Shown here: positions 1 to 8,387 of the stretch, in pieces
Position numbering within the stretch: the stretch's first letter is position 1
Layout: each line of letters starts with the position of its first letter
DNA from: Gammaproteobacteria bacterium
Lineage (GTDB): Bacteria; Pseudomonadota; Gammaproteobacteria; Pseudomonadales; Pseudohongiellaceae
Length of the DNA: 64,000 nt
Assembly (NCBI GenBank): GCA_029244985.1
Contig: JAQWQD010000027.1
Coordinates: forward strand, 62,001-126,000
Reading direction: 5' to 3'
Made by a program: the position numbers and the translations under genes
Notes under the pieces: model-generated
Told to the model about the DNA's origin: nothing
The model's input: the letters and a program-made list of their open reading frames with translations, nothing else
Databases searched by the model: none

Positions 1-457
1 CTACATTGTGCGCTTGTGATTCGGATAAGATTGAAGTTGGCGATTCCCCCTCAATAGCAGGAGAGGGGGATCTATCCAGATACACGTTTCCTTGAGTTTG
101 TGCTGCTCCCCGCAGCCAAGCGCCATCGGTGAAGTGCCAAGCAGGGCGATTGAAGCGCGACCTCTCCGTCCCTGAAAAGCCTCTGGCTATGTCAGGCCAG
201 TAAGCAGCTTGACCTAATAACCAAGAGGAGAGTTCTTGTCTGTTTGACTGATCTACGAATTCTGGAATTTGATTGAGGAAATCTTGTTGGTAGCGGGGAT
301 GCAAGGCCAGAATTTCTATTAATGTGTCTCCCTTCTCTTTGCTAAGAAATTGGAGGGCAACAGCGCTAGTGATTCTATGCCCAATCCTATCCCAGGCGTG
401 CGTAGGAGCAGCAAAAATTAAAAGAAGTAGCGGAACTAGAATTCGGGTAGTAATCAT
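1..457 (-). CDS. S1/P1 nuclease family protein (3' part outside window)
   Basis: Partial gene: 152 codons are visible and the frame runs off the left edge without a stop. A signal peptide (about residues 1-21, ending THA) precedes the mature N-terminus WDRIGHRITSAVA. In S1/P1 nucleases the first mature Trp and the following His bind the zinc cluster, so cleavage just before Trp22 fits the family. WPDIAR near residue 87 and WHFTDGAWL near 107 match further metal-ligand blocks. Family members are secreted or periplasmic zinc enzymes that cut single-stranded DNA and RNA and remove 3'-phosphates. The start is the ATG that gives a complete signal peptide. Divergent from arfB, with a gap of about 95 bases between them. 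Confidence 0.85.
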   Translation of the reverse strand, partial: MITTRILVPLLLLIFAAPTHAWDRIGHRITSAVALQFLSKEKGDTLIEILALHPRYQQDFLNQIPEFVDQSNRQELSSWLLGQAAYWPDIARGFSGTERSRFNRPAWHFTDGAWLRGAAQTQGNVYLDRSPSPAIEGESPTSILSESQAHNV

Positions 458-552
458 GTAAGCACCTACTGAGACGCATTTTGTAGCGTAGCATGTAATA
501 ATTAAGGACATAATGGCAGTACGGTAAATTAGTTTTCATCATTGGTCTGGAC

Positions 553-960
553 ATGTCTAAGAATACTCTTTCCAGCACAGAATTCGAATTCCAGACCATA
601 AGAGCTAGTGGTCCAGGTGGACAACATGTAAACAAAGTTGAGACAGCAGTTTTGCTTCGATTCGATATTGACAAGTCTAGTCTTTCGGCGCTTGCTAAAA
701 AAAGACTATTAGGATTGAGAGATAATAGAATTACTAAAGATGGAATAGTTTTAATTAAAGCGCAAAGGTTTAGAAGTCAGGAGAAGAACAAACAAGATGC
801 AATTCAAAGACTCAATCTTCTGATTCGCAATGTAACGAAATTGACAAAGAAAAGAATTCCTACAAAGCCCAGTAAAGCTTCTCGTAATCAGCGGATGAAT
901 GAAAAGAAGAAAGCAGGAACTCAGAAGAGCCTAAGGTCTAAACCATCAATTAATGACTAA
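553..960 (+). CDS. arfB: Alternative ribosome-rescue factor / peptidyl-tRNA hydrolase ArfB
   Basis: 135-residue protein with the class I release-factor GGQ block near residues 20-26 (SGPGGQHVNKVET) and a very basic C-terminal tail rich in Lys and Arg, the layout of ArfB (YaeJ). It enters ribosomes stalled on non-stop mRNA, places the basic tail in the empty mRNA channel and hydrolyses peptidyl-tRNA with the GGQ loop. It lacks the codon-recognition domains of RF1/RF2, and the length matches ArfB. The Shine-Dalgarno before the ATG is weak. A VOC-family gene follows after 18 bases on the same strand. Identification is firm. Confidence 0.93.
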   Translation: MSKNTLSSTEFEFQTIRASGPGGQHVNKVETAVLLRFDIDKSSLSALAKKRLLGLRDNRITKDGIVLIKAQRFRSQEKNKQDAIQRLNLLIRNVTKLTKKRIPTKPSKASRNQRMNEKKKAGTQKSLRSKPSIND

Positions 961-978
961 GTTTTTTATGGATCCCTC

Positions 979-1362
979 ATGACAATCCAAGCAATTTCCC
1001 ATCTCACTGTTTATGTTGAGGATCAGGATCAGGCATTAAAATGGTATGTGGATAGGTTGGGAATGGAAGTTGTAATGGATAATAACGATGTTGTTCCCAA
1101 TTTAAGATGGTTAACAGTCGCGCCAATTGAAAACCCAGCCATCCAAATTGTTCTAGTGTTGGCTCTTAGCGCCGATGATAAGTCTCGGGTCGGTAATAAC
1201 TTGATGACTGTTTTACGGACGGATGATTGTGTTGCAGAAATGAAAGCTATGGAAGGTAAGGGCGTTGAAATTGTCGATCCTCCTACTAAAGTATTATGGG
1301 GAATTTCCGGAATCATTCGAGATCTTTATGGAAACCCCTACAATATAGTAGGACCAAAATAA
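979..1362 (+). CDS. VOC (glyoxalase/bleomycin-resistance fold) family protein
   Basis: 127-residue single VOC domain. It begins with the typical first beta strand and helix (ISHLTVYVEDQDQALKWYVDRLG, residues 6-28 in part) and ends with GIIRDLYGNPYNIVGPK, where D-x-x-GN is the usual C-terminal signature. VOC proteins use paired beta-alpha-beta-beta-beta units to bind a metal or ligand; reactions range from glyoxalase to dioxygenase and drug binding. Nothing here fixes the substrate. It lies 18 bases after arfB on the same strand, so co-transcription is likely but need not imply a shared function. Confidence 0.8.
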   Translation: MTIQAISHLTVYVEDQDQALKWYVDRLGMEVVMDNNDVVPNLRWLTVAPIENPAIQIVLVLALSADDKSRVGNNLMTVLRTDDCVAEMKAMEGKGVEIVDPPTKVLWGISGIIRDLYGNPYNIVGPK

Positions 1363-1387
1363 GCTTTAAGAGAGTAGTAATTATACT

Positions 1388-1921
1388 ATGAGAGCTATTC
1401 GATTTAATTTTGCATTTATATTTTTGTTTTTTATAGCAAATGCTTCTAGTGCTCAATCAACCATTGCCGGAGCGGACGCAAGCTTTAGTTATATTGCCTC
1501 AACCTTGCAGTCATTTCGAAACACTGGCCGCTTAGTTAATAATCCTGGAATTGATGGCGCTGATCTGGAAGCGTTCATTGAACTGTTGGATTATTATTAC
1601 GATCAATTTAGTAGCGAATTTAATCATGACTCTCCAATGTGTCAGTTTTATATGAACCCAGAAAATGGGCGGATGACCATTGAAGACAAAGCAGAGCTAA
1701 GTTTCAGTTTTTTGCGTGATTTCGATGATCGCGTAGAATTATATTTATCTGTAGATGAGGAATTTCAGAATCAAGTCGTGGATGAATTTGGCAGCTTTCT
1801 GTTGAACAATATTAATGAAGATAAATTAGTGTCTAGCAACAGCCAAAGGCTGCCTTCATCGGATTTTGATGAGGCAGCCATAATTAGTTTTATCGATTCG
1901 GTGTGTATCCAAGAAATCTAG
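1388..1921 (+). CDS. Exported hypothetical protein
   Basis: 177 residues with a clear signal peptide (residues about 1-22: basic start, long Phe/Ile/Leu core, cleavage near SSAQS). The mature part is acidic, rich in Asp, Glu and aromatic residues, predicted mostly helical, and has two cysteines (in SPMCQFY and SVCIQEI) that could form a disulfide in the periplasm. I recognise no family. It follows the VOC gene by 25 bases on the same strand and its stop codon abuts the stop of the convergent thiolase gene with no bases between, so no separate terminator fits there. Confidence 0.7.
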   Translation: MRAIRFNFAFIFLFFIANASSAQSTIAGADASFSYIASTLQSFRNTGRLVNNPGIDGADLEAFIELLDYYYDQFSSEFNHDSPMCQFYMNPENGRMTIEDKAELSFSFLRDFDDRVELYLSVDEEFQNQVVDEFGSFLLNNINEDKLVSSNSQRLPSSDFDEAAIISFIDSVCIQEI

Positions 1922-3106
1922 TTAGTAGACTTCGAATAGACCAGCGGCACCCATGCCCCCACCTACACACATTGTACAGACTACGTATTTAGCACCACGC
2001 CGTTTACCTTCTATCAAGGCATGCCCTACCATCCGCGCACCGCTCATCCCGTAAGGGTGACCAATCGATATTGCGCCACCATTTACATTTAGTAAGTCAT
2101 TAGGAATGCCAAGCGTGTCGCGGCAATAGATCACTTGCACAGCGAAAGCTTCGTTTAATTCCCAAAGGCCAATATCGTCCATCTTTAGATTATTTCTTTC
2201 TAGAAGTTTTGGTACCGCATAGATTGGCCCAATACCCATTTCGTCTGGGTCCAGGCCTGCGACAGCTACGCCTCGATAAGCACCCAAGGGTTCAAGGCCT
2301 TTTTGTTCGGCAAGTTTGCTATCCATTAACACAGATGCAGACGCGCCATCAGAAAGTTGACTAGCATTACCCGCTGTAATCACACCGCCTTCGAATACAG
2401 GCTTTAATCCTGAAAGCCCTTCTAGTGTGGTAGTGGGACGATTCCCCTCGTCTTTCTTCAGTTCTACATCGTGCACGCTTTGCTGTTTAGTTTCTTTGTC
2501 GACAAATACCATTTTAGAAGCGAGTGGCGCGATTTCGTCATCAAATTTTCCAGCTTCTTGCGCTGCTGCGGTGCGCTGTTGACTCTGCAGTCCATATTCA
2601 TCTTGCTGATCGCGAGAAACGTTATATCGCTTAGAAACTGTTTCCGCTGTTTCTAACATCGACATGTAGGCATCTGCAGATTTTGCAATGACATTAGGAT
2701 CTTGCGCACGATAACCATTGCGATGTTCATTTTGCACCAAGCTAATGGACTCAAGGCCTGCGCCAATAACAATTGGCATTTGATCATTTATAATCTGTTT
2801 GGCAGCAGTAGCGATGGCCATCATGCCTGATGAGCACTGCCTATCCATGCTCATACCAGAAACTGTGTTTGGTAATCCAGCAGCAATGGCGGCTGTGCGA
2901 CCTATATTTTGACCAGATGATCCTTGCTGCATAGCGCAACCCATAATTACATCATCGACTTCTCCAGGTTCAATGCCTGCTTTTTGCACGGCACTCGCAA
3001 TTACATGACCTCCGAGTGTGGGCGCATCAGTATCATTGAACGCACCTCTATAAGCTTTTCCGATAGGTGTACGAGCCGTTGATACAATTACTGCTTCTCT
3101 AGTCAT
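1922..3106 (-). CDS. Acetyl-CoA acyltransferase (thiolase)
   Basis: 394-residue thiolase. The nucleophilic Cys is at residue 91 in [10 protein letters not shown]; the second conserved block is [18 protein letters not shown] and the third [10 protein letters not shown] carries the proton-shuttling Cys. Thiolases cleave 3-ketoacyl-CoA with CoA, or condense two acyl-CoAs; the sequence does not separate a FadA-like from an AtoB-like role. I start at the ATG at 3106, which has GGAG six bases upstream, rather than a TTG four codons earlier. It is the last gene of a minus-strand operon after the UGSC selenoprotein (32-base gap), suggesting the selenoprotein acts near acyl-CoA metabolism, though this is guilt by association. 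Confidence 0.92.
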   Translation of the reverse strand: MTREAVIVSTARTPIGKAYRGAFNDTDAPTLGGHVIASAVQKAGIEPGEVDDVIMGCAMQQGSSGQNIGRTAAIAAGLPNTVSGMSMDRQCSSGMMAIATAAKQIINDQMPIVIGAGLESISLVQNEHRNGYRAQDPNVIAKSADAYMSMLETAETVSKRYNVSRDQQDEYGLQSQQRTAAAQEAGKFDDEIAPLASKMVFVDKETKQQSVHDVELKKDEGNRPTTTLEGLSGLKPVFEGGVITAGNASQLSDGASASVLMDSKLAEQKGLEPLGAYRGVAVAGLDPDEMGIGPIYAVPKLLERNNLKMDDIGLWELNEAFAVQVIYCRDTLGIPNDLLNVNGGAISIGHPYGMSGARMVGHALIEGKRRGAKYVVCTMCVGGGMGAAGLFEVY

Positions 3107-3138
3107 TACTTTCTCCAATTAATGTTTTGAAAATCTGT

Positions 3139-3660
3139 TTAACTGTTTGTGATTAATGCCGCTATTTCTATTATTTTAGATTTTGCTAGCTCTGCCATTT
3201 CGTCATCTGTCCTGTCTTGAATAGGATGAGGAACGAAAACACGGTTGGGCTTAATTCCAAGGGATTTGCCCTGCGCATCGGCAGCCTGTTCAAATTCGCA
3301 AGAGGCTATAAAACCAGAAGGTAAGCCGCGACTCTCAAGATCCATGATGTCATGCAAACTGCACGAGGTACATGAGCCTCAATCAGCTAATCCTTCAATG
3401 ACAGCGTCGCACTCGATGCTAATCTTTTGATTAAGCTCATTTGGAGCTACGCGCGCAAAAGTAGGTTTCATGTAGCGCTTTACAGTCGCGCCCATTTCTA
3501 CAAGATATTTCTCAACCTCATCAAGAAATTCTTTTCCCCGTGGTTTGGAAATGTCGAGTAGACCAACAGTCGCTCCTGCCAGTGATTCTAAACGTGGCAG
3601 TATCTGTTTTTCGACAGGATTTAGCTCTGCCGTTGGATCTAGCATGATTGTATTAGTCAT
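3139..3660 (-). CDS. UGSC-family selenoprotein (UGA read as selenocysteine)
   Basis: A 173-residue reading frame interrupted only by one UGA at 3379-3381 (residue 94). Upstream residues end IEGLAD and the frame continues as GSCTSCSLHD, giving D-U-G-S-C-T-S-C, the motif that names the UGSC family of (seleno)proteins known from marine metagenome selenoproteome surveys. Both halves read as one protein: the C-terminal half (SGFIASCEFEQAAD, VFVPHPIQD) has no ribosome binding site of its own, whereas the ATG at 3660 has AAGGAGG nine bases before it. A SECIS-like hairpin follows the UGA (3347-3373). selC, selB and selA lie in this window. The U-x-x-C pair suggests a redox centre; no reaction is established. 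Twelve bases after the thioredoxin-fused partner gene. Confidence 0.9.
3347..3373 (-). promoter_or_regulatory. Bacterial SECIS hairpin for the UGSC selenoprotein
   Basis: Starting six bases after the UGA the RNA can fold as AUGU/ACAU, a four-base bulge ACCU on the 5' side, then CGUGCA/UGCAUG with apical loop GUU (or CGUGC/GCAUG with loop AGUUU). The apical loop is about 20 bases from the UGA and contains a GU pair of bases, as bacterial SelB-binding hairpins do. The hairpin lies inside the coding sequence, as expected in bacteria. Folded by eye, without energy calculation. Confidence 0.7.
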
Positions 3661-3672
3661 GTTGTCCTCCTT

Positions 3673-5127
3673 TTATTGAATTTTTTGTGAGACGAGTTGG
3701 CTACCCTTTTCGCCTGATGCCACCCAGCCGCTAATGATTGCAGAAAACATGCCTGCCTTGCCTCCGGTCGACGTGATATGTAGGCCATCTTCACGAAACT
3801 TATTCATTGTCTTGTTTTTAAATTTTTCTGGCATGCCTTCTGCAATACCTTGAGCACCACGTATTATATCAGCGCCAGGTGTCATTAAATTCTCTATCAG
3901 TGCTTGTCTTAGATCAGCCTTTGTCCAGCCACCTTGTTTTAATACACGCCGGTGTTCTGGGCAAACAACTAAAATTGCGTCCGCTAATCCGTAGAGTTTC
4001 GAATTGACCACACTCCGTAGACTGTTTGCTATGTTTTTAGCTAAAGACTCAGGATTTCGTGATTGTTGATCGACAATCGGTTGCAATCCTTCTCCGGCAA
4101 AGAGATTGACCACTGAGTCTGATCTTTCGAAGCCACGATCTTGAGCAAGGGTTGCCCAATCTTCATCAGACTCATCTTCAGCGAAACAGTAAGTATATTT
4201 TCCAGGATTACCCATGACGGCACGATCAATACCACCGGGTACGCCTCCACCGACATTGCGAATCAGTAATTGTAAGGCGCGGCCAATAGTAGCATTGGCT
4301 CGATTTCCTTGGCCAAGGGCATTTACGCCACAATTCATACCAATTCTTTTTATTACTGGCCCATTAACAACCATCACTGGCCCTGAGAAGTAGGTAGTAC
4401 ATAGCAGGCCATGCATGCAAAATTTGTCCTGCAGTGCTGCTTCTACTGATGCCAGGACTGTTGGGAAAAATTCCGATTTACACCCAGCCATAACAGCATT
4501 GATTGCCACTTTCTCTATTGTACAAGGTAGGTTGTCGGGAGGAATATTACCTATGATTTCGTCTGGCGCTCTTTTCGTTCCCTTAAGCATCCGCATGACT
4601 CGTAAGCTAGTTGGCGGAACCACCGGTAAACCATCGCTCCAACCTCGATCAAAACAAGCTTCTATCTCATCTTCTGAGTCAGCCAGTTCGATCTTGCGTG
4701 CTGAAAGCTTTTCGCTATCAAAGCGAGCCGCTAACTGTTCTTCCATTCCTGGATCTTGAGATTTGGAACCGCAGCCGGGTTTAAAATCAACCAGGTTAGT
4801 GCCTAAGTTGGAGAGCCCAGTTAATTGTTGCCACTCGGACTTATCCCAACCTACAGTCCGGGCAATTTCTTGTTCAGAATTTGAGCAAATCAGCGTAGGG
4901 ACTATTTCGATTTGGTTTCGATAAGAGAATTCCAATGAGGTATCGTCGATTTTGTTGTTGATACTGGAAGGAAAAGCAGGGTCATCCTGCACATAGACAG
5001 AAATTTTGTCTTGGTAGCTTGCCACCAATTCATTTAGAACAGGTTCAATAAGCAGGCACGTAGGACAGTCTTTCTTAATGACTACCGTGAATTTATTTTT
5101 TGAAGAATTTTTCAATGAATGTCTCAT
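3673..5127 (-). CDS. UGSC-associated protein with N-terminal thioredoxin-like domain
   Basis: 484 residues. Residues about 10-110 look like a thioredoxin/glutaredoxin fold with an active-site CPTC near residue 20 (IKKDCPTCLLIEP). From about residue 150 a second domain begins with FDRGWSDGLPVVPP and contains VAINAVMAGCKSEFFP, VNGPV, NALGQGNRANATIGRALQLL and a C-terminal GGKAGMFSAIISGW. I know this second region as a conserved partner of UGSC proteins, function unknown. No in-frame UGA occurs. It is followed after 12 bases by the UGSC selenoprotein, so a thiol-reducing domain is coupled genetically to a selenocysteine redox protein. No good Shine-Dalgarno precedes the ATG. Confidence 0.75.
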   Translation of the reverse strand: MRHSLKNSSKNKFTVVIKKDCPTCLLIEPVLNELVASYQDKISVYVQDDPAFPSSINNKIDDTSLEFSYRNQIEIVPTLICSNSEQEIARTVGWDKSEWQQLTGLSNLGTNLVDFKPGCGSKSQDPGMEEQLAARFDSEKLSARKIELADSEDEIEACFDRGWSDGLPVVPPTSLRVMRMLKGTKRAPDEIIGNIPPDNLPCTIEKVAINAVMAGCKSEFFPTVLASVEAALQDKFCMHGLLCTTYFSGPVMVVNGPVIKRIGMNCGVNALGQGNRANATIGRALQLLIRNVGGGVPGGIDRAVMGNPGKYTYCFAEDESDEDWATLAQDRGFERSDSVVNLFAGEGLQPIVDQQSRNPESLAKNIANSLRSVVNSKLYGLADAILVVCPEHRRVLKQGGWTKADLRQALIENLMTPGADIIRGAQGIAEGMPEKFKNKTMNKFREDGLHITSTGGKAGMFSAIISGWVASGEKGSQLVSQKIQ

Positions 5128-5181
5128 TTTTTGGGCGAATTAGTTTAGCGTAATACAGGAATGCCTATCTAGTCAGTAGTC

Positions 5182-5526
5182 TCAATAAATAAATCCGAGT
5201 GTGCTTATTCCTACGAGTATATTAGTAATCATAAAAATAGAAGACGTTCGAGACATTACTTTCCAGAGCTGCGGTCCTTTGTAGGCGGAGCGGATACCGG
5301 TCAGCAGTAATCCGGTATAGCTAAGTTGAGCAGTAACCATAATGAAATAGGATACCCACAGCTCTGCGTCTACAGCACGGCTGCCGAAAATGAAATACAA
5401 AGAGCCGCCAAGAAAAAACAAAGCCCAGTAGGTAATTGCCAGTCCGAATTCACCAGCTATTAGTCGCTGAATGAAAGACCTATCATCAACACTTCTGGGT
5501 TCTGGGGGTTGATCGACTTCAGTCAT
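5182..5526 (-). CDS. Small integral membrane protein of the selenoprotein operon
   Basis: 114 residues with three likely membrane segments (about 31-50 LAITYWALFFLGGSLYFIFG, 55-80 and 95-112) and an acidic, proline-containing cytoplasmic N-terminus. I recognise no family. It is the first gene of the minus-strand run that continues with the thioredoxin-fused protein (54-base gap), the UGSC selenoprotein and the thiolase, so it may anchor or supply that system; this rests only on position. A 778-base gene-free gap lies upstream and presumably holds the operon promoter. Confidence 0.6.
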   Translation of the reverse strand: MTEVDQPPEPRSVDDRSFIQRLIAGEFGLAITYWALFFLGGSLYFIFGSRAVDAELWVSYFIMVTAQLSYTGLLLTGIRSAYKGPQLWKVMSRTSSIFMITNILVGISTLGFIY

Positions 5527-6304
5527 AGGAATTTTCCATTTGCTAAGTGTAACCTACGAGCAGACCTCTGAAAATGCGCATAAATTAGTGCTTGGCAGCT
5601 TGGCCGAAAATTAATTCAACTTCAATTCTACGCGTTCATCCTCATTAAGTTACCAAGAAAACTACCTCGGCTTTTAGTCAGTAATTCTAACTAGGTTTAT
5701 TTGTTGTGGCTTTGCATTTGCGACTTCACAAACAATTTGTGTCATTCCGTAAACACAGACACATTTATATGTGTGACTGCTAATGCAACTACACAATCGT
5801 CAATTTAGCACAAATTTGGATACTAGCCATGGGAGGTAATTCCTAGTTTCCAATTTGTGTAGGCAAATTCAATAAAGACTATAGTGGTCAGCGCGAATTT
5901 TTGTTTGGGAGTCCTATAAAAAGGATCGGCAGTAGGCTTATAGTATCTTTAAGGAAAAGAAGGGAGATGAAAGGCCTAACAGGTGCTTATTCTCTTATCT
6001 TTGTAGCTAAAACTTGTTTAGATAGCACGCATCAAAAAAGCCCGTGTGTTAGCCATCTATTTATCACTAAATGAGCGTTCACTAGTGGGTGGTTGTTAGG
6101 TAATGCTAGGAATCTTGATGAACCTCTTATAATAATCCGCTCAAGATGGCTATTTAGTGGAAGGATTGGGAGAAATTTGTTTCTGAAAAGGTCTTGGTAG
6201 GCAGGTACTTTGGTTTGGTGTGAGCTAATTTTGTTCACAGTCTGCTTGAAGATTACTAATACTGTACGCTGCTTTTAAAGAATGTATCTACTTGGAGAAA
6301 GGAA
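5527..6304. other. 778-base intergenic region with short inverted repeats
   Basis: No convincing gene. Between 5727 and 5860 several short palindromes share a TTTGTG/CACAAA core: CACAAACAATTTGTG (5727-5741), CACATTTATATGTG (5760-5773) and a longer pair ACAAATTTGG...CCAATTTGTG (about 5810-5860). They could be operator half-sites for either the minus-strand selenoprotein operon or the plus-strand ABA4-like gene. A 35-codon ORF at about 5967 follows GGGAG but has no recognisable features. Confidence 0.35.
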
Positions 6305-6754
6305 ATGTCTGCTGATTTAATTTTTGCTATTTGTAATTTTGTAGTGCTACCAGGTTGGATACTACTAATTGTGTTACCAAAGTGGAAATGGACATTGGCT
6401 TTGATTTCGACCGTAATTATCCCCTTTGTTCTGGGCCTGGTTTATGTTGGCTTGTTTGCTTCGCAGTTAGGAGAGTTTCCTGAAGGTGGAGGCCTTGGGT
6501 CAACTCAATCACTTATGGTCACTTTTAGCAATTCCTATATTCTGACGGCAGCATGGATTCATTATTTGGCTTTTGATTTATTTGTCGGTGCTTGGGAAGT
6601 AGGGGACGCGCAAAAGCAGAAAATTTCCCATTGGTTAGTAATTCCCTGTTTGGTCCTCACTTTTATAGCAGGACCAACTGGGCTGATGCTTTATTTTGTT
6701 TGTCGTTTTGTTGTAACTAAGAATATTCCACTGGTAACACCAGTAAGAAATTGA
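6305..6754 (+). CDS. ABA4-like family membrane protein (DUF4281)
   Basis: 149 residues with four membrane segments (about 5-24, 32-54, 75-95, 112-135). The block AWIHYLAFDLFVGAWEV followed by HWLVIPCLVLTF and GPTGLMLYF is the signature of the ABA4-like family. The plant founder acts in neoxanthin formation; the role of bacterial members is not established and may concern lipids or isoprenoids. A good GGAGAAAGG ribosome site lies just before the ATG. Convergent with the SPFH gene, separated by a hairpin that can serve as a terminator for both. Confidence 0.8.
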   Translation: MSADLIFAICNFVVLPGWILLIVLPKWKWTLALISTVIIPFVLGLVYVGLFASQLGEFPEGGGLGSTQSLMVTFSNSYILTAAWIHYLAFDLFVGAWEVGDAQKQKISHWLVIPCLVLTFIAGPTGLMLYFVCRFVVTKNIPLVTPVRN

Positions 6755-6782
6755 CAGAAAAATAATGATCAAATAAAAAATA

Positions 6783-6819
6783 CGAAAATAAAAGGACATT
6801 AGCTACCTTTATATTTTCG
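6783..6819. terminator. Hairpin between convergent genes, likely bidirectional terminator
   Basis: CGAAAATAAAAGG (6783-6795) pairs with CCTTTATATTTTCG (6806-6819), a stem of about 13 pairs with one extra base and a 10-base loop. It sits between the stops of two convergent genes, with A-rich sequence before it and T-rich sequence in the stem, the usual layout of a two-way intrinsic terminator. Confidence 0.6.
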
Positions 6820-6833
6820 CGAAAATGATTTCC

Positions 6834-7694
6834 TTACTTCTTGCCCATCATTCCTTGTATTGCAGCAGGTATGTCAGCAGGAAAGACGACAAATTTAGTA
6901 TTGTCAGATTCTGAAAGATTTTGTAACGAAGAAATATATTTCTCGCCGAGCAAATAAACCACTGGCATTTCCTTTTCTCCAATTGCTTCGGTGACTTTGG
7001 TAATGGCTCGTTTACTTGCTTCAGCTAAAATAACCTGGGCTTCAGCTTCGCGCTTTGAGGCTTCTAATTCACCTTCAGCTTGCAATATAGCTGCTTGTTT
7101 GTCGCCGTCCGCTCTGGTAACGGTAGCACGACGCCCACGCTCTGCGGCAGCTTGTTCTTCCATAGCCTTTTGCATCGTGCCTGAGGGATTAATGTCTTGG
7201 ATTTCCACAGTTTTTAGTGTGATGCCCCAATCAGATATGTCATCGGAAATGGCCGCTTTTAGTTTTGCCTTAATGTGATCTCTTGATGAGAGTGCATCGT
7301 CAAGACTCATTTCTCCAACAATTGAACGCAGAGAAGTTTGAACCAAAGTTTGTATCGCTATCACATAATCTTCTACACCATATACCGCCTTTTCAGGTGA
7401 AACGATATTAATGTAGGCAACAGCATTGGTAATTAATACCGCGTTGTCTTTGGTTATTACTTCTTGTGAAGGAATGTCAAGCACTATGTCTTTAGTAGTG
7501 ACCTTAAATTCAACCACATCAATATAAGGTATTATGAAATTAAGGCCTGGATTAAGTGTAGAATTATATTTTCCAAGTCGCTGTACTACCCATTTAAACC
7601 CTTGAGGTACTTGGCGCACTCCCTTTGCTACGGTAACTAATAGAAGTATAAATGCGGCTATTGCCAATATCATTTCTGGATTCATTTGATTCAT
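6834..7694 (-). CDS. SPFH/Band 7 (stomatin-like) membrane protein
   Basis: 286 residues: one N-terminal membrane segment (about 8-26), then an SPFH domain (QGFKWVVQRLGKYNSTLNPGLN to about residue 180) with the family blocks IPSQEVITKDNAV and WGITLKTVEIQDI, then an Ala/Glu-rich coiled coil (AAAERGRRATV onward). It resembles the QmcA/paraslipin group that forms oligomers in membrane microdomains. It follows an NfeD gene by 32 bases, the standard operon pairing; NfeD proteins are thought to work with their SPFH partner in membrane quality control. Confidence 0.9.
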   Translation of the reverse strand: MNQMNPEMILAIAAFILLLVTVAKGVRQVPQGFKWVVQRLGKYNSTLNPGLNFIIPYIDVVEFKVTTKDIVLDIPSQEVITKDNAVLITNAVAYINIVSPEKAVYGVEDYVIAIQTLVQTSLRSIVGEMSLDDALSSRDHIKAKLKAAISDDISDWGITLKTVEIQDINPSGTMQKAMEEQAAAERGRRATVTRADGDKQAAILQAEGELEASKREAEAQVILAEASKRAITKVTEAIGEKEMPVVYLLGEKYISSLQNLSESDNTKFVVFPADIPAAIQGMMGKK

Positions 7695-7726
7695 TGTAGT
7701 ACCCCTTTAAGTAACGCCAGAATTAG

Positions 7727-8179
7727 TTAGGCTTTCTTGACGATTAACGCGTTACCAGATAAATCAGTAACACTGACCCTGTCGCCAATATCTAATTCCT
7801 CTTGTGAAATTATTAGCCATTCATCTGAACCCAATACTGGTGCTGGAAATCTTACTTTTCCCCTTTGCTCGCCATTGGGTACGCGCAATACCTGACCAAT
7901 TTCTCCTAATAAGGCTTCTTTGGACAAACCGGCTTTGGTCTTATCGGTATTTAGAGGTTTGATTAGTTTAAACCATGCGAATGCAAATGCGGTCGATGAG
8001 ATTGCCCAAATTAGTACTTGGGCAATAACAGACATAGCTGGTAGAGGTACCATGAGTATACCTACGACGATGGCAGCCGCACCAAACCACAAAATAAAAA
8101 ATGAGCCTAGAAAGATTTCCAAAAGCATCAAGCCGATGCCAAATACAATCCAGTGCCAATAGAGAAGGGCAAAATCCAC
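7727..8179 (-). CDS. NfeD family membrane protein
   Basis: 150 residues: three closely spaced membrane segments in the first 75 residues, then a soluble C-terminal OB-fold domain (about 85-150; LGEIGQVLRVPNGEQRGKVRF, LDIGDRVSVTDLSGNALIVKKA). This is the short NfeD type lacking the ClpP-like protease domain. The OB-fold is taken to bind the SPFH partner encoded directly downstream. Start at ATG 8179 with GGAGACG just before. Short NfeD plus SPFH is a very common bacterial pair. Confidence 0.9.
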   Translation of the reverse strand: MDFALLYWHWIVFGIGLMLLEIFLGSFFILWFGAAAIVVGILMVPLPAMSVIAQVLIWAISSTAFAFAWFKLIKPLNTDKTKAGLSKEALLGEIGQVLRVPNGEQRGKVRFPAPVLGSDEWLIISQEELDIGDRVSVTDLSGNALIVKKA

Positions 8180-8387
8180 AATTCGTCTCCTGTTTAGCAG
8201 TAAGCCATTATTGAACTGTTTTGGCTGCCTAGTAAACCTGTTTATAGAGACACTTTAAAAAACCAGTTATAGCTGCAGTGCCTAGACTAAAAGCTTATTA
8301 GTATCGGCTTGCTGGTTGTGGTTTGGAACTCACCGACAAAGGGTTAACTATATTGACCTTTTTTTAGCTACTTTGGGGTGATATCCA

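Noticed and set aside
1029-1316. Minus-strand frame opposite the VOC gene
   Set aside because: Shadow of a gene with clear family motifs on the other strand.
5966-6073. 35-codon ORF after GGGAG
   Set aside because: No hydrophobic or family features, in a region without other coding signs; the ribosome-like sequence alone is not enough.
6032-6238. 68-codon minus-strand frame
   Set aside because: No family features and no ribosome site; overlaps the weak plus-strand ORF.
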